Numbered from the stretch's first letter, positions 27,530-36,862 are shown. The stretch is 64,000 nucleotides of DNA from Actinomycetota bacterium (GCA_018896525.1 JAHIMR010000048.1:62001-126000), one strand, 5' to 3'. Made by a program: numbers and translations. Notes: generated by a model from the sequence alone, not told the origin.

Positions 27530-28216
27530 GTGCACATTCCCGATGGATTTCTGGACCCCAAGACGTGGGGCACCTTGACCGGTGTTTCGGCGGGGTTCAC
27601 CGGCTACGCGCTTTACGCGGCCAAGAGCAAGCTCAACGAGAAGGTGATTCCCCTTCTCGGCATCACCGCGGCGTTCATCTTCGCGGCGCAGATGCTGAAC
27701 TTCCCGGTGGCGGGCGGCACCAGCGGCCACTTCCTGGGAGCTATCCTCGCGATGGTCCTGCTGGGGGCCTGGCCGGGTTTCCTGGTCATGGTGGTGGTGC
27801 TCATGGTGCAGTGCCTGTTCTTCGCCGACGGGGGACTGACCGCGCTGGGTGCCAACATCTTTACCATGGCGGTGATAGGCGGCCTGATGAGCTACTACCT
27901 GCTGATGCTCTCCAAGGGCGCGCTTGGCAGGAGCCTCAGCGAGAGGACGTCTCTGTTGACCTGCACCGCCGTCTTCTCCTGGATATCGGTGGTGCTTGCC
28001 TCTATCGCCTGCTCCTTTGAGCTGGCGATATCGGGAACTGTGCCGCTGGGCACGGTGCTTCCCGCGATGGTCGGCGTTCACGCCATCATCGGTGTCGGCG
28101 AGGCGATAATAACCACGGTTGTGATAGCGGTCGTGCTCCAGTCGCGGCCGGACCTGGTAGACGCCTACAGTGGGCCGCCGGAGCTTGGCAAGAGAGTAGC
28201 GAGGGAGGTTGCGTGA
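27530..28216 (+). CDS. cbiM: ECF transporter substrate-specific subunit CbiM/NikM
   Basis: A 228-residue integral membrane protein starting MHIPDGFLDP. The invariant N-terminal M-H-I-P-D-G, whose amino group and His2 coordinate Ni(II)/Co(II), fixes the GTG at 27530 as the start. About six membrane segments follow, with FPVAGGTSGHFLGA (metal-site His) and GVHAIIGVGEAIIT. Sequence alone does not separate nickel from cobalt; the cooT and cooC context favours nickel. Confidence 0.94.
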   Translation: MHIPDGFLDPKTWGTLTGVSAGFTGYALYAAKSKLNEKVIPLLGITAAFIFAAQMLNFPVAGGTSGHFLGAILAMVLLGAWPGFLVMVVVLMVQCLFFADGGLTALGANIFTMAVIGGLMSYYLLMLSKGALGRSLSERTSLLTCTAVFSWISVVLASIACSFELAISGTVPLGTVLPAMVGVHAIIGVGEAIITTVVIAVVLQSRPDLVDAYSGPPELGKRVAREVA

Positions 28217-28581
28217 TGGCAGACGACGTAAATAATGTTTCGGGTAAGAAGACCACGGGTCTATGGATATTCTTCGGCGTCGCGATGCTGGTGGCCATCC
28301 TCCTCGCGGTGTTCATATCGCCGTGGGCGTCCTCCAGCCCTGACGGGCTCGAGAAGGTAGCGGAGGACAAGGGGTTCATGGAGGCGGCCGAAGACACCGA
28401 GCCGACCTGGACGCACTCGCCGATACCGGATTACGGTGACGCCGTGGGCACCAAGGCCGCGGTGGGCCTCTCCGGCTTCATCGGGGTCCTTTTAACCGGC
28501 GCACTGGCAGCGGGAGTGGCGCTGCTCGCCCTCGGCCTTGGGCATATGAACAAGAGGAGGGCCGCGGAACCGGGTAATTGA
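28216..28581 (+). CDS. PDGLE-domain protein (CbiN-like subunit of the ECF transporter)
   Basis: 121 residues with two membrane spans (about 17-37 and 86-107) flanking an external loop that starts SSPDGLEKVAEDKGF, the PDGLE motif. This small subunit substitutes for CbiN/NikN in many Ni/Co ECF systems. The ATG at 28216 overlaps the cbiM stop (TGATG), with GGGAGG upstream. Confidence 0.87.
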   Translation: MADDVNNVSGKKTTGLWIFFGVAMLVAILLAVFISPWASSSPDGLEKVAEDKGFMEAAEDTEPTWTHSPIPDYGDAVGTKAAVGLSGFIGVLLTGALAAGVALLALGLGHMNKRRAAEPGN

Positions 28582-29342
28582 AACACGACTATATTGACAG
28601 ATACAGCAAGCTCGAAAGCCCTGTACACTCGCTGGATCCCAGGGCGAAGGCGATCGCGTTGTTCGCACTGATAGTAATCTGCGTGACCACGCCCCCCCGG
28701 GCGTGGTGGGCTTTCTGCGTATACGCCGGGGTGGTGTTGATTATCGCCGCCGCTTCAAGGGTGCCTGTTTCCTACCTCCTTTCCCGGGTGCTGGTCGTGC
28801 TACCATTCATCCTGATGGTGGCGGTGTTCATCCCGTTCATGCACAAGGGAGGGACCTCCTACGACCTGGGGCCTTTCGCCGTCTCCAGTGAGGGCCTTCT
28901 TGTTCTCTGGAACGTCGCCATCAAGTCAACCATCTCGGTTTCGTGCCTCATACTGCTCTCGTCCACGACCCCCTTCCCCGACCTGATGCACGGGCTCGAG
29001 AGGCTCCACGTCCCTTCTTTCTTCACCACCGTTGCCGCCTTCATGTACCGCTATATCTTCGTTATCGTCGACGAGGCCCAGAGGATGAAGCGGGCCTGTG
29101 AATCCCGCAACTTCCGGGGGCGCTGGATCTGGCAGGCCAGGACGGTCGGCTACATGGTCGCGTCGCTTTTCCTGAGGAGCCACGATCGCGCGGAGAGAGT
29201 TTACCAGGCGATGTGCGCCCGCGGATTCGACGGGACGTTCCCGCTCCAGCGGGAGAGCAGCATGAGAGCCGCGGATTACGTCTTCATGTCGGTGGTGGTC
29301 CTTATCGTGCTCACGGGAAGGCTGGCAGTCCTGTGGAAGTGA
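28578..29342 (+). CDS. cbiQ: ECF transporter T component CbiQ
   Basis: A 254-residue membrane protein with about five hydrophobic segments and the two cytoplasmic coupling motifs that touch the ATPase: RACESRNFRG and AMCARGFDG. N-terminal SLDPRAKAIALF is typical. The start TTG 28578 overlaps the upstream stop as TTGA. It forms the scaffold between CbiM and CbiO. Confidence 0.93.
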   Translation: MKHDYIDRYSKLESPVHSLDPRAKAIALFALIVICVTTPPRAWWAFCVYAGVVLIIAAASRVPVSYLLSRVLVVLPFILMVAVFIPFMHKGGTSYDLGPFAVSSEGLLVLWNVAIKSTISVSCLILLSSTTPFPDLMHGLERLHVPSFFTTVAAFMYRYIFVIVDEAQRMKRACESRNFRGRWIWQARTVGYMVASLFLRSHDRAERVYQAMCARGFDGTFPLQRESSMRAADYVFMSVVVLIVLTGRLAVLWK

Positions 29343-30058
29343 TCGGGCTCGACACCAGAGAAGCGATCAGGATCGAGAGCTTGAGCTACCACTACCACGA
29401 TGGCACCCCAGCCCTGGAGGACGTCAACCTCACGGTCCGGCGCGGTGAGTCGATAGCGGTCATGGGGCCTAACGGCGCGGGCAAGTCCACGATGGCGCTC
29501 CATCTCAACGGGATTCTCTCGGGTGAAGGCCGGGTCGAGATAATGGGGTTGGAGGTGTGCGGGAAGAATCTGTCCGAGATAAGGAGCATGGTGGGGCTGG
29601 TGTTCCAGGACCCCGACGACCAGCTTTTCTGCCCAACGGTGCGGGAGGACGTGTCATTCGGCCCCAGGAACCAGAAGCTCACACAGGAGCTTGTCGACCA
29701 GGCGGTCAGCCGGGCGCTCACGTGGGTTGGAATGGAGGGGTCGGAAGACCGCTCGCCGCACCATATGAGCTTCGGGGAAAAGAAGCGGATATCGCTCGCC
29801 ACCGTGCTATCGATGGATCCGGAGATACTGGTTCTGGACGAACCGGCAACCAACCTTGACCCCAAGGGCCGTCGCGAGCTGATAGAGCTGGTAAGGGGCT
29901 TCGAGGTCACAAAGGTAATCATCTCCCACGATACCGGCATGACCCGCGAGCTCTGCGATCGCCTTATCATCATAGACGACGGCAGGATAGTCGCCGACGG
30001 TCACACCGACGAACTGCTGAGCGACAGCCGCCTGCTGGAGCTCCACGGTCTGCTCTAA
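29339..30058 (+). CDS. cbiO: ECF transporter ATPase CbiO
   Basis: 239 residues. Walker A GPNGAGKST, Q-loop VFQDPDDQLF, signature HHMSFGEKKRISLA (SFGEK instead of SGGQ, as often in CbiO), Walker B LVLDEPATNLDP and switch His (IISHD). Start GTG 29339 overlaps the cbiQ stop (GTGA); GTG 29333 is also possible. It completes a cbiM-PDGLE-cbiQ-cbiO operon with every junction overlapping. Confidence 0.93.
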   Translation: MIGLDTREAIRIESLSYHYHDGTPALEDVNLTVRRGESIAVMGPNGAGKSTMALHLNGILSGEGRVEIMGLEVCGKNLSEIRSMVGLVFQDPDDQLFCPTVREDVSFGPRNQKLTQELVDQAVSRALTWVGMEGSEDRSPHHMSFGEKKRISLATVLSMDPEILVLDEPATNLDPKGRRELIELVRGFEVTKVIISHDTGMTRELCDRLIIIDDGRIVADGHTDELLSDSRLLELHGLL

Positions 30059-30077
30059 CCACGATTTCGCGTACCTG

Positions 30078-30086
30078 TGATAGAAT
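30078..30086 (+). promoter_or_regulatory. possible extended -10 promoter
   Basis: TGATAGAAT matches the extended -10 form TGnTATAAT and lies about 40 bp before the ATG at 30125, in the gap after cbiO. No good -35 is seen. It would give the response-regulator gene its own promoter. Confidence 0.4.
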
Positions 30087-30124
30087 TATCAGCTATACAA
30101 CAGGCGGGAGGGTGGTAGAAGATA

Positions 30125-31033
30125 ATGCCCGAGCTCAAGAAGAGAAAGGTCCTCCTGATAGACGACGAGGTCCCCCTGCTCGAGGTCATGAAGACGAACC
30201 TCCAGATCGAGGGATACGACGTGGTCACCGAGATGAGCGGCGAGACCGGCCTGGTGTCGGCGTTCGTCGATGAGCCGGACGTTATAATCCTGGATATAAT
30301 GATGCCGGACGTTGACGGGTGGGAGATCTGCGAGAGGTTGCGCTCCGACGCCCGCACCAAGTACGTCCCCATAATCATGCTCACCGCGCTCGACGAGGCG
30401 CATCACGTCGTCAAGGGCTTCGAGTGCGGCGCAGACGACTACCTGGCGAAGCCGTTCGACAACGCCGAGCTTTTCGCCCGCATCAAGTCGGTGCTGACGA
30501 AAGCAAGCAAGGGCATGGCGGTCGACCCGTTGACAAAACTCCCGGGGAAGCACCAGATCTACGAGGAAACCCGCAAGCGCCTCGAGCGACGAGGCAAGTT
30601 CTTCGCGTTCATCTACGTGGATATCGGGAACCTGCGGCTCGTCAACTACCGTTACGGCGTCAACCGCGGTGACAGTCTGATAACCAGCCTGGCCGGCATA
30701 CTGCGGGATGTCGTAATCGGCGATAAGGAGTTCCTGGGGTACATGGGCGAGGACGATTTTGTGATGCTCTCGGTTCCCCTGAGGGTCAACCAGATCTTCT
30801 CGACCATAACGGCCCGGTTCGACGAGGCGCTCCGGGAGATATGCCCGGAGATGGAGGACGAAGGCGATCCCGGTGAGGGGTCCACGATCAAGATCGACAT
30901 GGCGGTCGTCACCAACGAGAAGAAGCAGTTCGGCGATCCGCTCCAGGTCAAGCACGCGGCGCTGGAGGTTCTCAAGACGGCCCGCGGCCATCCGGGGCAT
31001 TACTGCGCCAACCTCAAGAATTTCCCGGTCTAA
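30125..31033 (+). CDS. response regulator with degenerate GGDEF domain
   Basis: A 302-residue protein: receiver domain (acceptor Asp57 in IILDIMMPDVDG, switch Lys in YLAKPF) and a diguanylate-cyclase-like domain. The metal-binding strand YVDIGNLRLVNYRYG and the NRGDSLI helix are kept, but the catalytic GG[DE]EF loop reads MGEDDF, so cyclase activity is doubtful. It may bind GTP or c-di-GMP, or act as a phosphorylation-controlled scaffold. It follows cbiO by 66 bp but the partner kinase is not obvious. Confidence 0.88.
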   Translation: MPELKKRKVLLIDDEVPLLEVMKTNLQIEGYDVVTEMSGETGLVSAFVDEPDVIILDIMMPDVDGWEICERLRSDARTKYVPIIMLTALDEAHHVVKGFECGADDYLAKPFDNAELFARIKSVLTKASKGMAVDPLTKLPGKHQIYEETRKRLERRGKFFAFIYVDIGNLRLVNYRYGVNRGDSLITSLAGILRDVVIGDKEFLGYMGEDDFVMLSVPLRVNQIFSTITARFDEALREICPEMEDEGDPGEGSTIKIDMAVVTNEKKQFGDPLQVKHAALEVLKTARGHPGHYCANLKNFPV

Positions 31034-31746
31034 CAGCCCCCTACGCCACTCGGTGGGGACTGTGCCTTTCAGCGGTGGTCTAAAACAAACGTGATGGCTA
31101 GAAGGCCTGTCCCCACGCGTCACACAAGCGGCGGTCACACAAGGTACGCCACCCCAGGACTGTTGCCGTTGCAACATCCACCCAAGACGACGTCTGTTAT
31201 GCAACAGCCCGGGGCAAGACCCTGCCTATCCCGGCAAGATGCCGGCGCTATGATGTGGAGGGAATGCGATTTCTGTAATGAGGTCAGGCACTTGCGTCAC
31301 GTTCAGACGATTAACCCTGCTCTATATGCTTACTAACGCGGCGCAAGCACCTTCCCCTCAATAAAAGGGAGGAAAGGTGGGGCAGGCGGTGGGTAGGCGG
31401 TTTGCTGAGGTCTAGCGCAGGTGCACTTCCCCCCACCCCACCTGAGGTTACCATTCCTCTTGCCAGGTACTATAAGTGCTATCGGCCGGTATTTGAGTTT
31501 TCTCTATCCCGCAAACTTACTATAAGCCTCGGCATTGGCGTGAAAATCTATCCCCCAATCGAGGGGTAGAGGCAGAGAAGGCCGATTACTTACTCCCGCG
31601 TGGTGGTTTCAGGCAAAAAAAACGGCCCTGAGGGCCTTTCTAAAAATCTTAACAATAATTATATCATGGAAACTCGAAAGTGCAAACAATTCAAGCAAGA
31701 CGCTCTCTCATGGTAAATAGCCGTCAAAGTATCAAGGCGGCCCTCG
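31034..31746. other. gene-poor region with decayed sequence
   Basis: About 710 bp with no convincing gene; short frames lack ribosome sites and homology. It contains one CCGGCAAGATGCCGGCGCTA repeat (31231-31250), a low-GC stretch at 31480-31560, and a hairpin terminator at its right end. It borders the broken enolase-family gene and may mark a deletion-prone junction. Confidence 0.6.
31613..31637 (-). terminator. intrinsic terminator
   Basis: Read on the minus strand, a GGCCC/GGGCC stem with a 3-nt loop (31636-31624) is followed by G and a run of eight T's. It lies about 110 bp downstream of the enolase-superfamily remnant and would end leftward transcripts. On the plus strand the stem is followed only by TTTCT. 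Confidence 0.75.
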
Positions 31747-32420
31747 TCAGAGAATCTTTTCCCCGTGGGCACGGATCTTCTCCATGTCCACCTCTATGCC
31801 CAGCCCCGGCGCCTCCGGCAAGTGCACATACCCCTCCCCGTCAATATCAAACGGCCTTGCCAGCATCGCGTCCCGCGCCTCAGGCACCCACCCGGGGGGC
31901 TCGTAGGGAAACTCGCAGTAGGTGCAGTTGGGAATCGCCCCCATCAGGTGCAGGTTGGCGGCCAGCCCTATCCCGTTTGTCCAGGTGTGGGGATTCAGCG
32001 ACAACCCCGCCGCCTCGGCCATTCCCGCTATCTTTTTCCCGTTCAGGATGCCGCAGGAAAGTGTGACGTCCGGCTGCAGTATGTCGTAACAGCGCCTGCC
32101 TATGAGTTCCCGGAACTCGAAGATGTCACTGTTCATCTCGCCGCCGCTGATGTTCAGCGCGGTGGATGCCGTAAGAGTGGATAGCGCGTCGTAGTCGTAC
32201 ATGCCGAGCGGCTCCTCCAGCCAGGCTACGCCGAGGGCCTCCAGCTCCCTCGCGGTCACCATGGCGCGCTTGAGGTCCCAGGTTGGGTACTCAGAAAAGC
32301 CGTGGATGGGCCACGCCTGGTTGGCGTCAACCATTATCTCCATATCCGGCCCTACCGCGTCGCGCACCGCCTCGACAGCGGGATATGGCACAGGTAAGCC
32401 TCGACGTCGGTGATCTTCAT
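31747..32420 (-). pseudogene. mandelate racemase/muconate lactonizing enzyme family, internally deleted
   Basis: Bases 32420-32385 encode MKITDVEAYLC, the usual N-terminus of this family, with AAGGGGGG placed correctly upstream. The sequence then jumps into the C-terminal barrel domain in a different frame: PYPAVEAVRDAVGPDMEIMVDANQAW, WLEEPLG, ISGGEMNSD, NPHTWTNGIGLAAN. These carry the metal-binding Asp/Glu residues and the catalytic His. Roughly 150-180 codons of capping and early barrel sequence are missing and the frame from the true start hits TAG within 25 codons. The intact enzyme would be a sugar-acid dehydratase or cycloisomerase; the exact substrate cannot be told. Confidence 0.82.
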
Positions 32421-32448
32421 CGATTGCCCCCCTTCGAGCGCGGGTTTC

Positions 32449-35241
32449 CTATATCCCGTAGCCCAGGGTGTCGGACCCTCCGGCGCACCAGAAATGGTAG
32501 CCGAAGTACATTGGGCGCTCGACCACGATCAGTTGATCGGCTTCGACCTTGATGGAAACGTCCTGGTTGGGGCCCACGTCCGCGAGCACGTCCCTGGTGT
32601 ACCTCTGGTTGGGCTCCACGGTGGCGGTCTTCTGTACTGTGGTCCCATCCCCCAGCATGTAGGTGAACGTCACCTGGGCCTGTGTCCCGCCGGTGTTCAT
32701 CACCGCGACATAGGTGGCGAACTGGCCCTCGAGCGTGGTCCCTTCCGCGAAGTAAAAAGTCCCCTTGGGGGCACTACAGCCCATCACGTCATGGCCTCCG
32801 GGCCACATGCTATGGTAGTTGAAGTACATTGGGCGCTCAACGAGTATCGGCACGTTCGACTCTATCTTGAACGAGGTATCCACGTCAGGCCCCAGCTTGA
32901 GATTCACATCCACCGTCTCTCTGGCCTTCTTCTCCACAGTCACGTCCTGGGTCTGGGTACCCTTTTGCGCGGTGTAGTAGGTGATGGTCACCTCCGCGTC
33001 GGTGTCCCCTGGGTTCTGAATGCACACCCACTCCTCGAACGAGCCGTCGTTGGGGTTGTCGCGGGTCGTGCCCTCGGCGAAGAAGAACTCGGTGCCGGGG
33101 GCCTCCGCCCCCACGACGTCGTGCCCCCCGGTCCACTTGTTGTGGTAGTTGAAGTACATGGGGCGCTCGACAACAATCGGTTCGGTGCTGTCAACCACGA
33201 TGGACACATCCTGGTCTGGGCCCACATCCTTGTTCACGTCTATGGTTTCCCGGCTTGTCTTTGCTACCGTGTACTTCTCCTCGATGTTCTGGCCCGTCCC
33301 CAGCATGTAGGTGACGGTCACCTCGGCGTCGGTGGCTCCGGGGTTCTGGATGCACAGCCACTCCTCGAAGTACCCGTCGATGGCGTTCCCCCTGGTCGTC
33401 CCTTCCGCGAAAAAGAAGGTGTCCCGCGGCGCCGGGAGCCCCATCACGTCATGCCCCCCGGTCCACTTGTTGCGGTAGTTGAAGTACATGGGGCGTTCGG
33501 GGAGGATGGGCTGGTCGCTTGTAACCATCGTGGACACGTCCCTGTTGGGACCAATCCTGTCGTTCACGCTGACGGTCGTCCTGCTCTCCTTCGCCACCGT
33601 CACGTTCTGGGTCTCCGTCGTCCCGTCGTCCAGCATGTAAGTAAGAACCACTCCGGCGTCGATACTGCCGGGGTTCTGCAGGCATATCCACTCCTCGTAG
33701 GTTCCGTCGATGGCGTTGTTGCGGGTGGTCCCCTCGGCGAAGAACCAGATGCGGGACAGGTCCAGTGTATACGTGAGCTCGTTTGAGTCCCCGTTGGACT
33801 GGCGTACCTGCACCGGGCCGGTTGTTGCCTCCGACGGCACCACGGCCTCGATGAGCGTGTCGCTCCAGGAGATTACCGCGGCCTCTACCCCGTTGAACGC
33901 CACCGTCCCCGTCCCCTGCTGGTTCAGGAAGTCGTGCCCCTGTATCTCCACGATCGCCCCGTAGGGGCCGCTATCGGGAACCAGCCGGTCAATGGACGGA
34001 GCTATCGGGGTGGTCCAGACCTCGGAGCCGTTGGGATTACCGGTGAACCCCATCAACTGGCCGTTGTAGCTGGATATTAGGGCTGACAGGTTGGACGTGG
34101 GGTTCACAATGTCGAATCCTATTTCGGAGATATCCGTGAAACTACTTCCATCCCTCTGGTACACGCAGCATTCCTGGACCTGGGGAGGGAGGGCTGCATT
34201 GGAGCACCAAGTCGCAACGTAGAGGTCCTCTCCCCTGACAATCGGCTGCAAGACGAAGTTGTTTGAATCCCCGAACCCGGGGCCGGTTATGGTCCCCGGG
34301 GCTCCCTGGCCCACGAGTTGCGTCCAGGTGGTGAATGAGGAGTCCCACGACCATACCCCGCCACCGTTCCCGGACCCATGCGGGGTGCCGGTACCCAGGT
34401 AAACCTTGCCCTCCAGGTTGGAGACCGCGACCGAGCCATCGACCTGGTTCGCGGACCAGAGGCCCGGGTCTCCCGCCTTGCCTATCCGGGTAAAAGCGGT
34501 GCCGTCGTACGTCCAGACCTCGAGGCCGTCAATCGTGTTCTCGGTCGAGAGTAGAAGCCTTCCATCGAGAACATCGTGTTCTCCGTAGTTGATAACTCCA
34601 CTGTTGTTGGGATTTCCAAGGCCCCTGAGGGTTGGCGCTGATGGGCCGGCGATCTCGGTCCAGTTCGTCCCGTCAAAGCTGAAGAGGCGGAAGCCTACCC
34701 CCGTTGAGTCGCAGGCACACACCACCAGCCGGTTATCGATAACCCCCACCGGGACCGTTCTGTGGCAGTTCACTCCCTCGCCCCATCCACCACCTGACTG
34801 CATCGACTCCGGGACCTGGATTGGGATTCCGGTGCCGTCCCATCTATACAACTGCGACCCGTTGGTTGTGTTACCGGTCCCGATAAACAGCTCGTTTCCG
34901 TAGACGGCTGTCGGGTATAGCTCCTCGTTGTTCAGGTCGCCCAGGCCGTCGGCTCCAATCACGGTAAAGTTGACCCCATCGTATACGTTCATTGAAGGCG
35001 CCCCCGCCGGCGGGGGTATCCCGTAGGGTGACCTACTCCCAATCGGAATACTTCCCTGGAAATGAACGCCCGGCACCGTGAAAAGGTTGACGTTCGGCGC
35101 CGGAGATATCCCGCTATCAGCTTTCTTGGCCCACGGCAACGGCGCCGCAGTTGCCGGCACCGTGAACAGCGGCACCAGCGTCAGCGCCAGTGCGATACAC
35201 CCTACGACCGCGATTGTTCTTATGAAGCCTGACCTACCCAT
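32449..35241 (-). CDS. secreted surface protein: propeller-like region, TIG domain, four WYFAEG-type repeats
   Basis: 930 residues. A signal peptide (MGRSGFIRTIAVVGCIALAL..., cleavage likely after ATAA at about 33) is followed by ~370 residues with repeated strands such as GNELFIGTG and DGRLLLSTEN resembling a kelch/propeller fold. A TIG domain follows (PSIDRLVPDSGPYGAIVEIQG), then four ~110-residue repeats. Most open FFAEGTTR-N-x-x-DG...EEW-[IVL]-C-[IL]-QNPG and close PMYFNY...GGHDVMG; the last opens FYFAEGTTLEG and ends the protein. ATG 35241 has AAAGGAG upstream. A cell-surface role is inferred; there is no LPXTG or membrane tail, so it may be shed or bound non-covalently. Confidence 0.88.
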   Translation of the reverse strand: MGRSGFIRTIAVVGCIALALTLVPLFTVPATAAPLPWAKKADSGISPAPNVNLFTVPGVHFQGSIPIGSRSPYGIPPPAGAPSMNVYDGVNFTVIGADGLGDLNNEELYPTAVYGNELFIGTGNTTNGSQLYRWDGTGIPIQVPESMQSGGGWGEGVNCHRTVPVGVIDNRLVVCACDSTGVGFRLFSFDGTNWTEIAGPSAPTLRGLGNPNNSGVINYGEHDVLDGRLLLSTENTIDGLEVWTYDGTAFTRIGKAGDPGLWSANQVDGSVAVSNLEGKVYLGTGTPHGSGNGGGVWSWDSSFTTWTQLVGQGAPGTITGPGFGDSNNFVLQPIVRGEDLYVATWCSNAALPPQVQECCVYQRDGSSFTDISEIGFDIVNPTSNLSALISSYNGQLMGFTGNPNGSEVWTTPIAPSIDRLVPDSGPYGAIVEIQGHDFLNQQGTGTVAFNGVEAAVISWSDTLIEAVVPSEATTGPVQVRQSNGDSNELTYTLDLSRIWFFAEGTTRNNAIDGTYEEWICLQNPGSIDAGVVLTYMLDDGTTETQNVTVAKESRTTVSVNDRIGPNRDVSTMVTSDQPILPERPMYFNYRNKWTGGHDVMGLPAPRDTFFFAEGTTRGNAIDGYFEEWLCIQNPGATDAEVTVTYMLGTGQNIEEKYTVAKTSRETIDVNKDVGPDQDVSIVVDSTEPIVVERPMYFNYHNKWTGGHDVVGAEAPGTEFFFAEGTTRDNPNDGSFEEWVCIQNPGDTDAEVTITYYTAQKGTQTQDVTVEKKARETVDVNLKLGPDVDTSFKIESNVPILVERPMYFNYHSMWPGGHDVMGCSAPKGTFYFAEGTTLEGQFATYVAVMNTGGTQAQVTFTYMLGDGTTVQKTATVEPNQRYTRDVLADVGPNQDVSIKVEADQLIVVERPMYFGYHFWCAGGSDTLGYGI

Positions 35242-35421
35242 AACCGACTCCTTTCTCCGAACTTACGCCTTTACTCACCTACAGACAATTCATCGACAAC
35301 AATAATAACGAATACAGGGTCAACATGATACCTCTTTTTCTCCAACGCCGGTTGAAATCGGCGGTGGCGGGATGGAGTGTTCGTTTCCCGGAGACAGGCC
35401 GAAGCCGGTTAACCGGTACTG

Positions 35422-35841
35422 TTATTTCTTGGTGTACTGATCGCCCCCGGGGCTACCCAGCGCGTATACCTTACCGTTGCCGATCATTACGCTCCACTTC
35501 TCGGTGGTGCCGTCATCAAAGGTCAGCACCACGAAGGTGTACTCTCCCTCTTCGACTTCGTACTTCCCGCTTTTCGACGCGTCCCAGGCGTCACCCTCGA
35601 ACGTGCCTTCTGCTACAAACGTTACGGTCTTCTTGCCCTCGGCGTCGGAGGTGCTCACGCCCTCGATAAACGTGCCGACGATGCCTTCGGACACCGGCTC
35701 GTCGAGACTAATGGTCCCTTCCTCATCGCCCTCAACGTTCTCTACGGCATCGTCGCTCTCCTCGCCGTTGCCACATCCGACAACCGCCATCACGCCCACG
35801 GCCAGGAACAGTACTACAAACAACACCACGATCTTCCTCAT
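35422..35841 (-). CDS. small lipoprotein
   Basis: 139 residues with a lipoprotein signal ending VVGC (lipid Cys about 23), an acidic linker rich in Glu and Asp, and a compact C-terminal beta domain of about 85 residues (GIVGTFIEGVS...KVYALGSPGGDQYTKK). No family recognised. The ATG at 35841 lies four bases after GGAGG. It stands alone downstream of the 4-TM protein gene. Confidence 0.75.
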   Translation of the reverse strand: MRKIVVLFVVLFLAVGVMAVVGCGNGEESDDAVENVEGDEEGTISLDEPVSEGIVGTFIEGVSTSDAEGKKTVTFVAEGTFEGDAWDASKSGKYEVEEGEYTFVVLTFDDGTTEKWSVMIGNGKVYALGSPGGDQYTKK

Positions 35842-35983
35842 CACGCCTCCTTCTATCAGCCCGCTTCTCCTGTCTTATCCATTATTGCTCTACAGTCTAA
35901 GAGTGTCCCCCGTCCGCAAGGGCACGGCCTTGATGCCCGACATCGCCTCGACCTTCGCCGGCCTACAGGCGTCTCCGTCCGGG

Positions 35984-36583
35984 TCACTCGGCGTACCTGA
36001 CGCCAACGATACCACAGACAAGGACCATGATAGAGAAAATGAGCATCAGCCACAGGCCGGCACCCACGCCACCGTTGTCGTAGGTCGCATAGACCATGAT
36101 TACATTCACGAGAGCCATGAAGAAACCGAACACCCCCGTCACGATAGCCCAGCTCGGACCGCCCCTCTTATTTAAAAGCAGCAGTATCGCGGGAATAATC
36201 ATCAGGGCCCCGATGACCAGACTGAAGAAGCCGGTGAAGAGCATCCCTCCCCAACCCCACCTGATCATGAAGAACCCCTCTCCCTGCATGGTCATCAGAC
36301 TGACGCCCGAGGTCGATGCCCCCGCGGAGGTGACCCACGGGAGGAACGCGGAGACGAACACCATGACCATGCCCAGTGCGACAATTATCCCGAGAATCAT
36401 CGTGACCATCCCCGTCCCGGCACCCCTCCCCTGCTGGGGGACAACAGGGGGATACCCGTACTGGGTCTGGACCGGAGGCGGCCCCTGTTGCCATCCGGGA
36501 GGGCCGGTCGCGCTCACCAGCCCCCCCGGTCCGGTCGGCCATGAAACTCCAGGCAATCCCGCTATCTCCACACCCTCGAACAT
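35984..36583 (-). CDS. four-span membrane protein with Pro/Gly-rich N-terminus
   Basis: 199 residues. A Pro/Gly/Gln-rich cytoplasmic tail (GPPGWQQGPPPVQTQYGYPPVVPQQGRG) is followed by four membrane segments starting at MVTMILGIIVALGMVMVFVS. Such tails are common in actinobacterial membrane proteins of unknown role. Start uncertain: ATG 36583 (GGGGGTGG upstream) or GTG 36592. It is 140 bp upstream of the lipoprotein gene on the same strand. Confidence 0.6.
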   Translation of the reverse strand: MFEGVEIAGLPGVSWPTGPGGLVSATGPPGWQQGPPPVQTQYGYPPVVPQQGRGAGTGMVTMILGIIVALGMVMVFVSAFLPWVTSAGASTSGVSLMTMQGEGFFMIRWGWGGMLFTGFFSLVIGALMIIPAILLLLNKRGGPSWAIVTGVFGFFMALVNVIMVYATYDNGGVGAGLWLMLIFSIMVLVCGIVGVRYAE

Positions 36584-36862
36584 CAACACCACCCCCGGTT
36601 TCCTATATGTCCTTCGTTCACCCCGTCGTGCTCTGCTTCCAATACTTTGACAACCGCTCCGCTTGCTCCTCCGAAGGCTCCCGTCAACAGCACGTGACTG
36701 GTCGAAGCGCCGATACCCGGGTGGCGGTGATTTGTGGCGCTACGACGGCGGCAACTCAGTGAAACGCCTGAGCGGCGCCCGAAGGGTGCGCGGGTTGGTG
36801 AGAAATCACTCGAAGGACGTCCATATCAACAGGACACGCGATACATGGCTTTCGTATACAAT

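Noticed and set aside
31034-31746. Structured RNA (tmRNA, RNase P or SRP RNA) in the gene-poor stretch
   Set aside because: None of the conserved cores of these RNAs could be found on either strand.
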